64,000 nucleotides of DNA from Eurosta solidaginis. Its lineage: Eukaryota > Arthropoda > Insecta > Diptera > Tephritidae. This document shows positions 21,105-31,985 of this stretch, in pieces (the stretch's first letter is position 1; every line of letters begins with the position of its first letter). Below the pieces are notes generated by a model, which made no database searches, was not told the origin of the DNA, and saw only the letters and a list, made by a program, of their open reading frames with translations. The position numbers and the translations under genes were made by a program. The stretch is from positions 391,235,601 to 391,299,600 of the forward strand of contig NC_090319.1 of assembly GCF_040869045.1 (NCBI RefSeq). Reading direction: 5' to 3'.

Positions 21105-21521
21105 TTGTTGTTGTTGTTGTAGCGATAAGGTTGCTCCCCGAAGGTTTTGGGGAGTGTTATCGATGTGATGGTCCTTTGCCGGATACATATCCGGTACGCT
21201 CCGGTAACACAGCACCATTAAGGTGCTAGCCCGACCATCTCGGGAACGATTTATATGACCACATTAAATCTTCAGGCAATCCCTCCCTCCCCATCCCTAA
21301 TTTCCATGAGGAGCTTGGGGTCGCCAGAGCCTCTTCTGTTAGTGAAACAGGATTCGCCGCGCATAGGTGAGGTTGACAATTGGGTTTGGAGAAGCTGTAT
21401 ATTGCGCTGGCAACCTGAAGGGTTGCGCTACACAGCCCTTTGAATCTGGTATTTTATTAGTCGCCACTAACGACAGGCATACCTACCGCGGGTATATTCT
21501 GACCCCCTAACCCGCTGGGGG
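21105..21521 (-). mobile_element. 417-bp CAA-tailed SINE-like element, full copy B
   Basis: This is the reverse complement of the copy at 9134-9550, with the same length and both termini. The tail reads TTGTTGTTGTTGTTGTAGCG on the + strand. Flanks ATAGTAGATTTGG (21092-21104) and ATAGTACATTTGG (21522-21534) are a 13-bp target duplication with one change. It landed beside an RTE LINE scrap. Confidence 0.88.
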
Positions 21522-21549
21522 ATAGTACATTTGGTCTTCACCGCCTATG

Positions 21550-21662
21550 TTCTAATCCCAATACAGGTATCTGATTTCCTTTGCTGACAAAATAGGTGTC
21601 GGCGGGAATACTTTCCGGTGGGAGCATCGTTATTCATTTGCATAACATGACCTAAATACACT
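21550..21662 (-). pseudogene. RTE-like LINE scrap
   Basis: The - strand encodes YLGHVMQMNNDAPTGKY, resembling the conserved WLGHVMRM..DAPARKV-type segment of RTE-like LINE proteins. It is truncated on both sides. Confidence 0.6.
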
Positions 21663-21835
21663 TGATATACTTCATATACGATTTTTCGGACTTTTCAAGG
21701 GCTTTGAGGGTCATAAAATATACGTTTTTGTCATATTTTTATTTGTTGCATTACATAATATACCGTGAGGTTATCTCAAAGAGCGATCTTTGCAAAAGCA
21801 AAGTTTTACCAAATTTAGACGAAATTACTACAATA

Positions 21836-21985
21836 AATGGGGGTTGGCAGTTCTTGGTCACCGACATCCCGCCGCACTCCTATGAGGCGAAATGGCGTAG
21901 ATGCAGGCCCTAAACCGCTCAGCCCCATAGTCGGGCGCTATGGAGTTCAGCTAAGCCCTCATACCAACGACAAGGTGCCTGCTAT
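21836..21985 (+). repeat. dispersed repeat shared with 7757-7900
   Basis: GTTGGCAGTTCTTGGTCACC, CCGACATCCCGCCG and CATAGTCGGGCG match the complement of the earlier copy. The parent element is unknown. Confidence 0.6.
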
Positions 21986-21989
21986 AGTG

Positions 21990-22590
21990 AGGGAAAATCC
22001 GACTGGAGTACAGAACGTTCTCCGTATGACTTCTGCGTATGACTTGAAAAGTTGTACGTCGTCGGCATACATAAAAATTTTAGAATATTTTATAGCTGTG
22101 GAAATATTTTTTACGAAGAGCAAAAGCAGAATGGGACCAAAATGGCTGCCCTCAGACACCCCCGAGGGAACATCAATGACATTCGTACAAATATTTTTAA
22201 AAATTACTCTTTTAGTTCTGCCGCAAAGATAGGAGGAGAACCAGCGAGTTAGGCCAGGTTAAAAGTCAAACAATTCGAGTTTATAGACAAGTAATAAGTT
22301 GCATAACGTCGGTGTGAAACTGTTTCTAAACCCATTAAAGACGTGAGTTGTAAATTCAAGCAAATTGGTTGTGGTTGATTCGCCTCTACAAAAGCCATGC
22401 TAAGGACTATCTGTGAATGTCGAAATCGAAAATATAAGGTGATTAGTAACGATTTCTTTGAATAAATTGTTTGATAGCGAAGAGCTTTGCTATTCCACGA
22501 TAGTTTTCAGTGGACGCCTTGGTTCCTTTTTTATGGAGTGGGATAAGAAAAGATTATTTCCAAGCCGTCGGGGGAAATGCCATTCTTTAA
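21990..22590 (-). pseudogene. Jockey/CR1-like LINE RT fragment
   Basis: The - strand encodes parts of an RT: a finger region resembling NLLEFTTHVFNGF at 22340-22380, then SHFGPILLLLF and IFMYADDVQLF at 22050-22140. YADD is the polymerase active-site motif. Frameshifts separate the pieces. The sequence is related to the LINE at 59650-63090. MITE 22591-23115 sits at its upstream end. Confidence 0.75.
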
Positions 22591-23115
22591 GCTGTAGTTA
22601 CCCACCGACGTATGTATACGTATGCCGTACGCACACACATTTGAGCGAAATTTATGCCCGTAGTGGCAACGAAAAATATGTTGCCATCAACCTGTTTGAA
22701 TGCATGCATATGGAACCATCAACTTTTTCTATTTTAATTTTTGATGTTGTTAAAGGCTGGGATTAATATTAAATAAGTATAAATAGATTACATATTTATA
22801 ATCTGCACTTTTACATAATTATTTCGAATTATTTCCACAATTTTTCAAACCTAAATTAGGTGTTTTTGCATAAAACTGCAAACGGTCAAAAATTAGCGCA
22901 AAAAAGTTTACTAGGCAACTCTGTCTAGTGAGAGAGCGATCAGCTGACACGTCCTTACGGAAAATAATCAATATTGTTTTGATTTCTACGTTCCTCTGTC
23001 TCTGCGTACGTACGTGCGTTGAACGTCGGTGAGTTTTCGTTTACATTGCACATTCATAAGATAGGTCGTGTCAGCTGACACGTTTTTTGTACGTACGTTC
23101 GTGGGTAACTGCGGC
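22591..23115. mobile_element. MITE family A, uninterrupted copy
   Basis: The inverted ends are GCTGTAGTTACCCACCGACG and, as complement, GCCGCAGTTACCCACGAACG. A perfect TTTAA lies on each side (22586-22590 and 23116-23120), giving a 5-bp target duplication. Inside are AT-rich sequence and a second inverted motif, GTCAGCTGACACG. No protein is encoded. A second copy at 59971-60798 contains another MITE; here the site TTTACATTGCACATTC at 23040 is empty. Confidence 0.88.
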
Positions 23116-23251
23116 TTTAAAGAGAGGTTAAACAGATAAATAAATAATGTATTCCGCACATTTTTTAAGAAAACATGTTGGAATCAAATTAGGTCTTTTT
23201 AGGGTATTTAGATATAATAGAACATCTTCAGGAAACAAATGTGGTACATAT

Positions 23252-23688
23252 TGTGACGAATATTAGTTACCATCTCTAAGCTGTTACTAAGTAAATGCAC
23301 AACAACAAAAACATTAAAGTAAGCTACATAAACACATTAATCACCATTTACCCACATACATACAAGGCAACGAAGAGATAACTCACACACAGATGTAGTC
23401 AACGGTCGAAGTAATACTCACATATACACACGCGTATAGCTGGTAACCAAGTAGAAAATTCTAGCAGAAGAAACGTCTAGACATTTGGGCAGGGAGTATA
23501 AAAGTAGCCCAAGCTGAGTAGTCAGAAATCAGTTTGATTTAAGCACGCTATTGGTTGCAAAGTATAAGTGTTATTGTGAATACTTTCGAAGTAGTCTAAT
23601 AAAGACCATTAGTTATTTATTCAACAATTAGCGATGCAAACGTTAGAAGAAGGTGCAAAATAAGCGGAGTTTCACTACAATCGTTACA
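23252..23688 (+). mobile_element. solo LTR (Ty3/gypsy)
   Basis: It begins TGTGACGAATATTAG and ends ATCGTTACA, as do the LTRs of the element at 48532. ATAT flanks it on both sides (23248-23251 and 23689-23692). A TATA-like GAGTATAAAAGTAG lies at 23495, and TTAGTTATTTATTC occurs in the presumed R region. There is no internal sequence, so LTR-LTR recombination removed it. Confidence 0.9.
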
Positions 23689-23979
23689 ATATCGAGCCCT
23701 TCCCGCAATTTAAGTGTAACCAACAAAAATACAGATATTAGCTTTTTGCTGAAACCCGATATTTTTGCATGATTTGAATCATCTCACAAATTTTTATAAT
23801 AGAGAATAACGGTACTATTCTCTATTATAAAAATTTGTGAGATGATTCAAATCATGCAAAAATATCGGTTTTCAGCAAAAAGCTAATATCTGTATTTTTG
23901 TTGGTTACACTTAAATTGCGGGAAGGGCTCGATATTGTAACGATTTTAGTGAAACTCCGCTTATTTTGCACCTTCTTCT
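23645..23979. repeat. 164-bp-arm hairpin spanning the LTR end
   Basis: Arms 23645-23808 and 23816-23979 are reverse complements, with two mismatches seen by eye, around a 7-nt loop ACGGTAC. The outer 44 bp of the left arm are the last bases of the solo LTR, so an inverted copy of an LTR terminus (ATTGTAACGATTTTAGTGAA) lies in the right arm. Transcription would give a long double-stranded RNA. Confidence 0.93.
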
Positions 23980-24338
23980 CAAGCTAAATCAAAAAGAAAT
24001 TTTAGTGTAAGTGAATTTTGAGGTTTGTTTACTTTTTTTGTGACCGAAAATTGCTACTTACCTCAAAAATGCTTCTCTGTGGTATCTTACGAGCAATGTT
24101 TATTTTCACTTTTATCGTGTATATTTATTATTGTTCGCAAAAGCACTTGTTGCAATTATACTGTATATCCATGATTTAAGCAACCATTTTGCAAAAAGAA
24201 AAAAATATGGCTGAAAACGAAAATATATATTTTAGTTTGATACAAATCATTTCTGCTTAAGTTCGTGAAATCCAGTAAAATGGTTTTATTAATTTAATAT
24301 GGAGCTTTTTCAAAATAAGGTGATTAATTATTTTATAT

Positions 24339-24893
24339 TGTAACGAATTTACGGCAATTCCCCTTATTTGCAATCTTCTGCCAACGTTCGTATCGCTAAA
24401 CTGTTGAATAAATAACTCCAATATTGAATAATGGCCTTTATTAAAGTACTTCACAATAACACTTATACTTTGCAACGAGTAGCTTGCTTAATAACCAAAC
24501 TGATTTATAGCTCAAATGAAACTGACTTCTCGCCTCCACTGTTGTCGCCCTTTTATACTGTCCGACCTCCTCGTTGCATATTTCTAGGCTTTTCTAATTC
24601 CACAACTTACTAGTTAGTGATAAATTTCTCAGCTACAACTACAGATGTATAATTTTTATAACTTCTCTCATACCCCATGCGCTTGTATGTGTGAGCGAAA
24701 CTTCCGCAATCACAATTGCATACCTTTAGGAGCATTTCAGATAAGATATCTGCATGTGCTTGTGCGTTGCTTCTCCGCCGCGTGCACGCGTATGTGTAGA
24801 CATAATGATTGAATTATTGATGTGAATTCGCGTCACTGCTTAGCATCGGCCTAGAGATGGCAGTATCCCTTAGTGTTGCTAATATTCGTAACA
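24339..24893 (-). mobile_element. solo LTR (Ty3/gypsy), - strand
   Basis: On the + strand it starts TGTAACGAATTTACGGC and ends CTAATATTCGTAACA. It shares long blocks with the LTRs of 55525-59163 (AATAACTCCAATATTGAATA, ATGGCCTTTATTAAAGTACT). The flanks are ATAT (24335-24338) and ATAC (24894-24897). The TATA-like box reads CTTTTATACT, that is AGTATAAAAG on the element strand. Confidence 0.9.
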
Positions 24894-24962
24894 ATACTAT
24901 CTTTAAAATAAAATAACAAAACTGTGTTTTTATACCAATGAACGATCAAGAATAACACACTG

Positions 24963-26659
24963 GTGCCATATAGCGATACTGAGTCTGAAAAGACATATTC
25001 TGGGGAATTAGAAAACGAGATATGCGTTGAAACAATAGGGTACAAGAAGAAACTAAAACTTCCTAAAACACTTCGGGGTAAAAAACGAAAGTTATATGAA
25101 GCTAAACTAAATCCCTGCGTAGTTAAAAAGTGTGGAACAAAGTGTTGTGAAAAGCTTAGTGAGCAAGATCGGTTGGTGCTAAAGAATACTTTTGGGGCAA
25201 CAAGATACGACAAAGAGATTCGCTTCTATCGTGCATGACCCGGAAATGCGTTCAAAGGAGAACATCAGATAGCCTTAAAAAACAGTGAAGCTATGCATAT
25301 TTCATTACCTATAACGAAAAGCGTTTTAAAATTTGTCAGCAGTTTTTACTGAAAACACTTAATATTTCCCAAAACACGTTAATATGTGTTAGAAAAAAAC
25401 ATAACTCTTCAAATACCTCTTGTCTGACCAAAAAAAAAGACCTCCTCCCCATATTAAGTCTGACGAAATGAATGTGGCTCTTTTGAAATCATTCATTGAA
25501 CACCTACCAGCAGTTCCTTCCCACTATTGTAGGAACAAAAGTACTAAGTTATATCTTCCACAGTACATTCGAAACGTGCCAACTTTGTATAGGTGCTACA
25601 CGCAGCACTTGATAAATACAAATCAGGAGCAAGCTAAGTTAACCCTAAGAGTTTTTCGTACCATTTTCAAAAATAAATACCATATAGGCTTCCATTTGCC
25701 AAAAAAGGACAAATGCATTATTTGTGAAAGGTATAAGAATTCGGACAGAGAAGCACAAAACCTTTTACAACAAACTGAGGACCAAAGAAAAAGCAAAGAG
25801 AATGGGACGTATATCTGCGCCAACTTCGACCTTCAGAAAGTATTGAATACACCACACGGAAAAAGCGTAAAACTTTTTTATTCAAGAAAATATGCTTTTT
25901 ATAATGAAAGCGTTTACGAAAACGGCACAAGAAACCGTTATTGCTTTTTATGGGGTGAATCGGATGGAAAACGTGGATGTAACGAAATTTCCAGTGCAAT
26001 TTTCCAATACTTAAATATCGTGGATGAAAGGGTGACTCATTGTGATATAAGTCTATATTGTGAAAGTTGTGTTGGGCAGAACAGGAACAGACCTATGCAA
26101 GCAATGATAATATATTTCTTAGAGAAGGCTGCTAACATAAAACACATTAAATTAACTTATCTGTTGCCTGGGCATACCATGATGCCTGTGGACACCATAC
26201 ATATCACTTTTGAGTCTTTTATTCGCGATAGAAATGTTTGGGCTCCAAGTGAATGTTATACAATTATTTCGAACGCAAGAACTATACCAGAAAATTATAC
26301 ATGCATTTCAATTCATAATTCGGATTTTAAAGATTGGAAAACCTTTTCTCAAGCTTTGCTTCCAGCTTCAGTTAAAATATTGTTTACGTCTTTGCGTTGC
26401 GCTATCTTCGAAAAAAATTCTCCATTGGTTAAATTACACTATGGTTATTTTGACGATAGCAAAAAAAAAGGTATACGATCTCAGTACAATTGTGCGGTCA
26501 AGACGAAATTCTCTCATACTTAGTAAGGGTCCTGTTACCTTGTATGATCACTTCTTACACATTTCATCATCAAAATATAACGACCTAAAAGCGAAAAGAA
26601 TATCATACCAAAATAATTTCACTATGAATATATTAGCTTATCCCATACTGGAAAGATAA
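24963..26659 (+). pseudogene. transposase-like gene of unknown family (DUF7869-like)
   Basis: Two frames appear to form one decayed protein. The first (24963-25238) has a basic N-terminus and NPCVVKKCGTKCCEKLSEQD, a cysteine cluster followed by a helix. The second (25420-26523) encodes 367 residues with RPPPHIKSDEMNVALLKSFI, AVPSHYCR, GFHLPKKDKCIICERYKNSD, FDLQKVLNTP, LFYSRKYAFYNE and CVGQNRNRPMQA. A final stretch to 26659 is in another frame. This layout matches, as I remember them, the many-copy arthropod proteins of the DUF7869 type, thought to be transposon-derived. The usual SDNCGGQN-like motif is changed here to ESCVGQN. The nucleic-acid role is inferred and no inverted ends were found. 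Confidence 0.5.
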
Positions 26660-27154
26660 TAGATACATTGCCTGAGACAGGCGAAGATGACTGAATTATT
26701 TTGTTTACAACAATACTGTTTAATATATTGTGTTCAAATTTGGGATTGTATAAGTTTCCTTTAATTTCAAATGTATGTACGTACTAAAAAATTACAATAA
26801 ATACGCCTTTAATGTGCCCCTATGTAATCTGAAAAATATAATTGAATAACTTAAAATTTAACGTAACCAACAAAATAGTGTTTGGAAAGTGAGCTAATAT
26901 GACAGCAAAAAAACGTAAGTACATATAACAGGACTTTCGGTACAGTGTGGTCAAAAACCGAAGTCTTAATTGTAGGCTCAAGAAATATTTTATACACATA
27001 CCAAATTTCATGATAGTAGCTATTTTTTGTCAGAAGATAATTACAAAAAACATATTGACTTTTTAGAATGCAGTTCATATGGATAACATGTAGGTGATGA
27101 ATCAACCACAGCAGAGTAATAACAGTGAAAAAATTGAGCCAATAAGTTTGCAAT
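26660..27154. other. non-coding stretch
   Basis: AT-rich sequence with no supported element or exon. Confidence 0.35.
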
Positions 27155-28200
27155 CTATTGATTGTCGCTAGAAATGCTATTTCTAAACTTCATGGCAGAA
27201 GGAAACCCCTTAATTCTGCGTTTGAAATTTACGAAATCATAAATACCTCGGGTTGCAAAAAATGTTTCTTTTGATTTTACGTACGTAAACTTTATAGCAC
27301 TATTTATTAAGTTCAAAATACTTATGACGGAAAATAGCGTACTGTGCATAATCAGAGTTTAAACCAGTTTTGCACTGGTTCATTGTACGAGTATATGCGT
27401 CTGGGCACATATTTTTGAAATAAAGTATAAATGGTCTTATTAAAATGTAAATTTTTATGCTCTACAACCTCTTTATATCGAGGCCACGTTATCTCAGAAA
27501 CCTCTTTATTTAATTTGTTAAAGTTAGTTGAGGAAAAGCAAAGACACATGTTTTATTAGTGCAGCCGACCTCGGTGCTTATGATTTCGTAAGTTATCTCA
27601 AGAGAAGGATGGTAAACGCCATCTGGCAAAACAAGAGGTTCACACCGATTTATAGGGAATTTAAATATGTCGTCAACAAATGGTAAGCCTTAGATTTTTC
27701 CATACTTATTCGGAAAGAAGTTAATCTGATTGAGATCAGTAATTTCATCCAAGAAGTCATCGTTATACACTTTGGATGATACGGGGTCAATATTGTGATC
27801 AACGGTGTTCCAAGATATATGTGGCAGGTTAAAGTCGCCCAATACAATCATTGAGTCCGTGGGCTTTAACATCGAATTCACAGTTTGCAACAGTGATATA
27901 TGGTGCATATACACTGATAGAACAGAAGACGGTGGAATAAAGCAAACGGCTAAGTAAATATGACCCCAGTCTAGTAAGACTAGGATGCATTTAAACTTCG
28001 ATGAAATCAACTCCGGATAAATAAACATTTTCAGATGGAATTGAATAATGTACAGCTAGCCAAACACCACCCCCGGTTCTATTTAAGCGAGTATTCCTAT
28101 AGGCCTTGTACTCATCGTAAAAAATTTCGGGATTAGAAACATTGGGTTTCATGTTTCCATTGTTTACTATGATTTCAATGTATATTTTGGTAAAAGCAAT
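27155..28200 (-). pseudogene. Jockey/CR1-like LINE ORF2, endonuclease region
   Basis: The - strand shows the order of an APE-like endonuclease. Near 28100 it has YRNTRLNRTGGGVWLAV, then YLAVCFIPPSSVLSVYM near 27940, MIVLGDFNLPHISWN near 27840 and a tail with RRIYSYNEP near 27390. GDFN and the RTGGGV loop are standard endonuclease motifs. The same regions are present in the LINE at 59650-63090 (IYIAVCYIPPSSDPSVYMDH). Indels break the frame. The enzyme would nick target DNA to prime reverse transcription. Confidence 0.75.
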
Positions 28201-28625
28201 AACATTATTTATTTTATTTATTTATTTATTTAAAAGATCTAGAAAATATCTGTATGAAATTATGTATGAAAATACAGACTAAGCAGAATAAAAACATTAA
28301 GTTACAAATTAATTAACGATCCTATTTAATAACAATTTAAATTTAGTTTTTGGTAGAGAGAAATCAATATAATGTGCACTTGAGTACAAATTAAATTCTC
28401 TTAAGGCTCTTAGAAGGTCTCTTTACTCCTCAAGCTTCGGACTGGGATATGAAATGAAATGCATTCAAGCAATGCAGAGGAATCAATAGCTCCACAAACT
28501 ATGTCATAAACAAAATATCATTCTTGTTACCGCTTTTAAAAATAGAGGTAATAAATGTAATCTTCCAAGCATTGATAAATTCTGCACTATCAAGCGGTTG
28601 AGTAACATTAAAGGTATTTTTTAAA
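28201..28625 (-). pseudogene. LINE RT/3'-end scrap with A/T tail
   Basis: The (TTTATTTA)n run at 28208-28232 would be the A-rich 3' tail of a - strand element. Near 28560-28620 the - strand encodes FINAWKITFITSIFKSGNKN, the first RT block of Jockey-type LINEs (usually CWK..FI.PIFK.G..). The rest of the RT is missing, so this copy has a large internal deletion. Confidence 0.55.
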
Positions 28626-28769
28626 CGGTTTTATTTAGCTTGACTTAACAGGCCGGCCGGCCGTTGTGAACCAATTTTGTAATTAAAATTTAAGTAACTT
28701 CCCGACAAACTACAAGCTTGAAACTTGGAATATAATTCAGAACCCGATGACAATACAATAATAAGATAA

Positions 28770-29190
28770 AAAAACTCCGATAGGTGGCGCATGGATCTAA
28801 ATATTTCAAAAAATCGTATTTGTGGTCCGAGTTTACTTATATTTGGAACACATATTACATACATGAATAGAAAGCGACATATGAAAAAAATCGCGGCCAG
28901 GTGGCGCAAGGATCGAGATAGTGAAAAAATCGTAGTTGGGGTCCGATATAGCCCATGTTTGGAACACATACATATTAAATACATGAATGGAAAGCGACAT
29001 ATGAAAAAATCGCCGATAGGGGATATCGAGATCGTCGATATATTCAAAAAAATCGTATTGGGGTCCGATTTAGCTCATATTTGGAAAACATATTTGACAT
29101 ACAGAAATAGAAACCGCTTTTGTAAAAAAAATTCACGCTAGGTGCCGCAAGAATTGAGATATTCACAAAACTCGTACCTGTCTGTCCGAT
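28770..29190. repeat. tandem repeat, about 120-bp unit, 3-4 copies
   Basis: Units share GTGGCGCAAGGATCGAGATA, AAAAATCGTA, GGGGTCCGAT and ACATGAATAGAAAGCGACAT in the same order, at about 28785, 28900, 29020 and (diverged) 29135. Open reading through it is a by-product of the repeat. It may be the internal array of a Helitron-like element. Confidence 0.75.
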
Positions 29191-29214
29191 TTGGCTCATT
29201 GCACAAATATTATA

Positions 29215-29365
29215 AACAGTCCGGTAGAAGTGACATCAAAATACTTTGCACATAAGTTCAAAGTTTGTTTGTGAAATTTCAGTAAAAAATTCAAGTCCCG
29301 GTAGAAGAGACGTCAAAATACTTTGGAGCACATAAGTTCAAATTTTGCTAGTGAAATTTCAGTAT
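29215..29365. repeat. two-copy tandem repeat, about 80 bp
   Basis: CCGGTAGAAGTGACATCAAA and CCGGTAGAAGAGACGTCAAA each precede TACTTTG, CACATAAGTTCAAA and GTGAAATTTCAGTA. It lies directly after the 120-bp array and is probably part of the same element. Confidence 0.7.
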
Positions 29366-29574
29366 AGTAAAATAATTTAAAAAAAATGTTATTTAATTGT
29401 CTGATCAACGCCCTAGATTGATGAGGAGTGTGATGGCTAGTACCTAGTACCTAGGACCTAGCTAATTATTTCATAACTTTTAGTATTATTATTACTTAAT
29501 GTAAGTATTGTTTTCAATAAAACCGTTCTATTTAAAATTTTTTTAAATTATTATTTTATAGGTACAATGAGTGG

Positions 29575-30413
29575 TTTTCAACTATAAGTCAGTTAACTTA
29601 GTATTTAAGCCTCTGACGTTCTGATTGTAAATGCTTAAGCAAGATTTTAAATTAAGTTTTAGGGAGGAGGAATTTTTTGCTAAATTTTGAGTAATCTCAA
29701 TAGTCTTATGTACAAATTCGTGCACAAAGGCCCCAGGGCTCTCCAAAATTTATCAAAATCTTTTGAGCATACATCAATTCTAAATGAAGAAACAGGAAGC
29801 ATTTCTTATTCAAATTTTCTTGAGTCATGCCGTCAACCTTACTTTTCGAAATTATATAAGACCTTATATCCTCGACGGAAGTGTTTTTGTCAAAGCGAGA
29901 CACAAAAATCGATTTTTGCAGCGGAACTACAACCAGCTTCTTGGCCGGTGCTTCTGAATAAGAAGTCACAGTTTTTTCGGCAGCCTTAGAAGTGGATTGA
30001 ACCACAGCTTGCGGATTAGGGGAAGCCAATTCTATGAGTTTCAACACTTTCGCAAAAATATTGTTCTGAGCGGGATCAAGGTTCAAAGCGTTAGGCGAAT
30101 CGTCAGAGTACTCTTGTTTATTATCGCCGTTGCCTCTATTTCTGTCTAAGCAATGCGGTAACTCATCCAAACACTTGAAAGATTTGAACAAACTATCGTA
30201 CTGATTGCATTTTTCCGTTTTGCTAAACAGGTCGATTTCAGTTGATCTGCATTTATTGTATGACCAACGTACGCCCTCATCCCCATCGTTGACAGTGGCA
30301 ACAACTCTAGCAGTCAATCCCGCGCACTTTCCATGGGCGAGCCCATCCTAAAGCCAGCTGGACACAATATGTTCGGATTCGGTTTTTACCTGACACTTTT
30401 TGAAAATGCAAGT
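29575..30413 (-). pseudogene. CR1/Jockey-like LINE ORF1 and start of ORF2
   Basis: The - strand ORF1 begins at an ATG near 30413 with a cysteine-rich N-terminus. A stop at about 30352 interrupts it, then a HGKC..GLTARVVATV zinc-finger-like segment and YNKCR follow. The middle is low complexity. The C-terminal half has KSIFVSRFDKNTSVEDIRSY, typical of this family's RNA-binding ORF1. After it (29575-29690) the peptide YNQNVRGLNTKLTD marks the start of the ORF2 endonuclease, then the copy is lost. The same ORF1 family occurs at 62676-63090. Not functional. Confidence 0.72.
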
Positions 30414-30419
30414 CATTTT

Positions 30420-30965
30420 TTATTGAATAATAAAAATAGGCAAATATAAGAATATAGAAATAGTAAAGATATGTTTGTAAAATAAAAAAAAAGTTGTTGA
30501 AATAGCACTGAAAATGAGAGTTATATAAATAAGCAACTCTGAAAGTTTAGGAGCTTAGCGGTAGCTAGCAGTTTTAGAGTCACTGTCACTTGACATTTAA
30601 AAAGCAACACAAACAGCTGCGAAGATAGTAAATGGTGAATAGCAAGAAAACAAAATAGTGCGCACAAAAACAATTGCAAGGTGAAGAGATACCAATCAAA
30701 ACTGCAACCAAGGATGACACCGCAACAACACAAATGCACAATGACTCGGCGAACACAAAGTGAATAAAAAATTTATTTAAAACTTTAAAATTTACAAAAT
30801 CTGAACTTTTCAAAACAAACCAAATGAAAATGTACTCTACGTTTTCGCACGTATTTTTGTCACAAACTTATTACAGTTTTAGGTAACATATTTTAAAACT
30901 CTCAAAATAAACACAGCAGAATAAAAATGCAACTTCACATTTATAATGACGTGATATGATATGAT
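30420..30965. other. AT-rich non-coding DNA
   Basis: No element boundary or exon was recognised between the LINE ORF1 remnant and the next LTR. Confidence 0.35.
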
Positions 30966-30971
30966 ACATAT

Positions 30972-31681
30972 TGTAACGAATTTTGGGAAATCCTGATTAT
31001 TCTGCACCTTCTGTTATAGTTCGAATTGCTGAACAATTGAATATATAACTCAAATGTTCAGTATAGCAAAATGTTCTTTGTTTACAACTACTTCGGTAGT
31101 ATTACTCATAGTGTACATGTACAAGTGTGTTGACTTATCTGTCAAGCATTCTGACAGGCACTCGCTGGATTCGGAATGACAGCGAATTCAAAATGGATAC
31201 CATTACCGAATGCTCCGAATGATTGAAAAATTGAAAAAGTCCATACGATTGGTAGTCAAAAATGTTGTCGTTGAGACCAAAAATGCGACTCTAGACCTGA
31301 GATTTCCATCAGGTGAGCGAGGCTGTTTGTAGTTTTGACGTTTATCGCTTAGTGAACACACTTGGTATAGGTACACTATGGTATTACTTTACAATACTCG
31401 CGTACTTCACTTAAGTGGGTTAAAGTGTGCTTTTGTACTCTCTGTTGCCTTGTTCGCATATTTCTCCAAGGGTCTTAGGTAACAGGTATTCACTTTCGTC
31501 TTCTAGTTATATGCGTGTGTATGTGTGAGAATAACTTCTGCTCTTATGTGATGACTGCATGTGGGTATGTGAAATAATCTCTTCGCTCTTAGCTTCGCTG
31601 TGTGGTTGCTTACTTTGCTGTTGTTGTGTATTTCTTTACTAGCACCACAGTGACGCATCGAAATTGCCAACATTCCCCACA
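30972..31681 (-). mobile_element. solo LTR (Ty3/gypsy), long variant of 710 bp
   Basis: It starts TGTAACGAATTTTGGG, as in the LTR at 42043, and ends CCAACATTCCCCACA. Perfect ATAT flanks are at 30968-30971 and 31682-31685. About 250 bp in the middle (31130-31380) lack counterparts in the other LTRs, so this is a longer subfamily or carries an insertion. It ends only 304 bp upstream of the last Vps22 exon, on the opposite strand. Confidence 0.82.
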
Positions 31682-31689
31682 ATATATTT

Positions 31690-31795
31690 GTAACAGGATT
31701 CGCCCCGAGTAGGTGTGGTTGTCAATTGGGGTGGGGAAGCTGTGAAGCTTTATATTGCGCTTAACAACCCCTTGTAACCCGTTGCCGAGGTTGCA
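31690..31795 (-). repeat. CAA-tailed SINE-like fragment
   Basis: AACAGGATTCGCC, GTTGTCAATTGG and TATATTGCGCT match the middle of the 417-bp element in reverse complement. Both ends are missing. Confidence 0.65.
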
Positions 31796-31985
31796 TATCT
31801 GAGAACTTCTCCTCATCCGCCTTATATTTAATATACAATAAAATCCCTGAAAACTAATGGGCCCTTAATGAATCGCTAATTACTAAATTTAGTAACAAAA
31901 TTATGTAAGTTGACGTATTTTGAATTTTTTTGTTATTCATTAATATTATATTTTACTTACAGTGCTGTACGTTACTTACTTACAG

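Larger units (their letters stand above)
17658..31985 (+). other. 14,328-bp transposon-filled Vps22 intron
   Basis: This intron joins phase-matched exons. It carries two hAT elements, a piggyBac-type MITE, a SINE, LINE pieces on the - strand, three solo LTRs, a long hairpin and a transposase-like gene. The small first intron (56 bp) shows the usual intron size. The stretches 17700-18050, 26700-27150 and 30420-30965 hold nothing I could identify. Confidence 0.85.

Noticed and set aside
28791..29141. 116-residue frame with internal repeats
   Set aside because: It arises from the 120-bp tandem array. The period is near a multiple of three, which keeps a frame open by chance.
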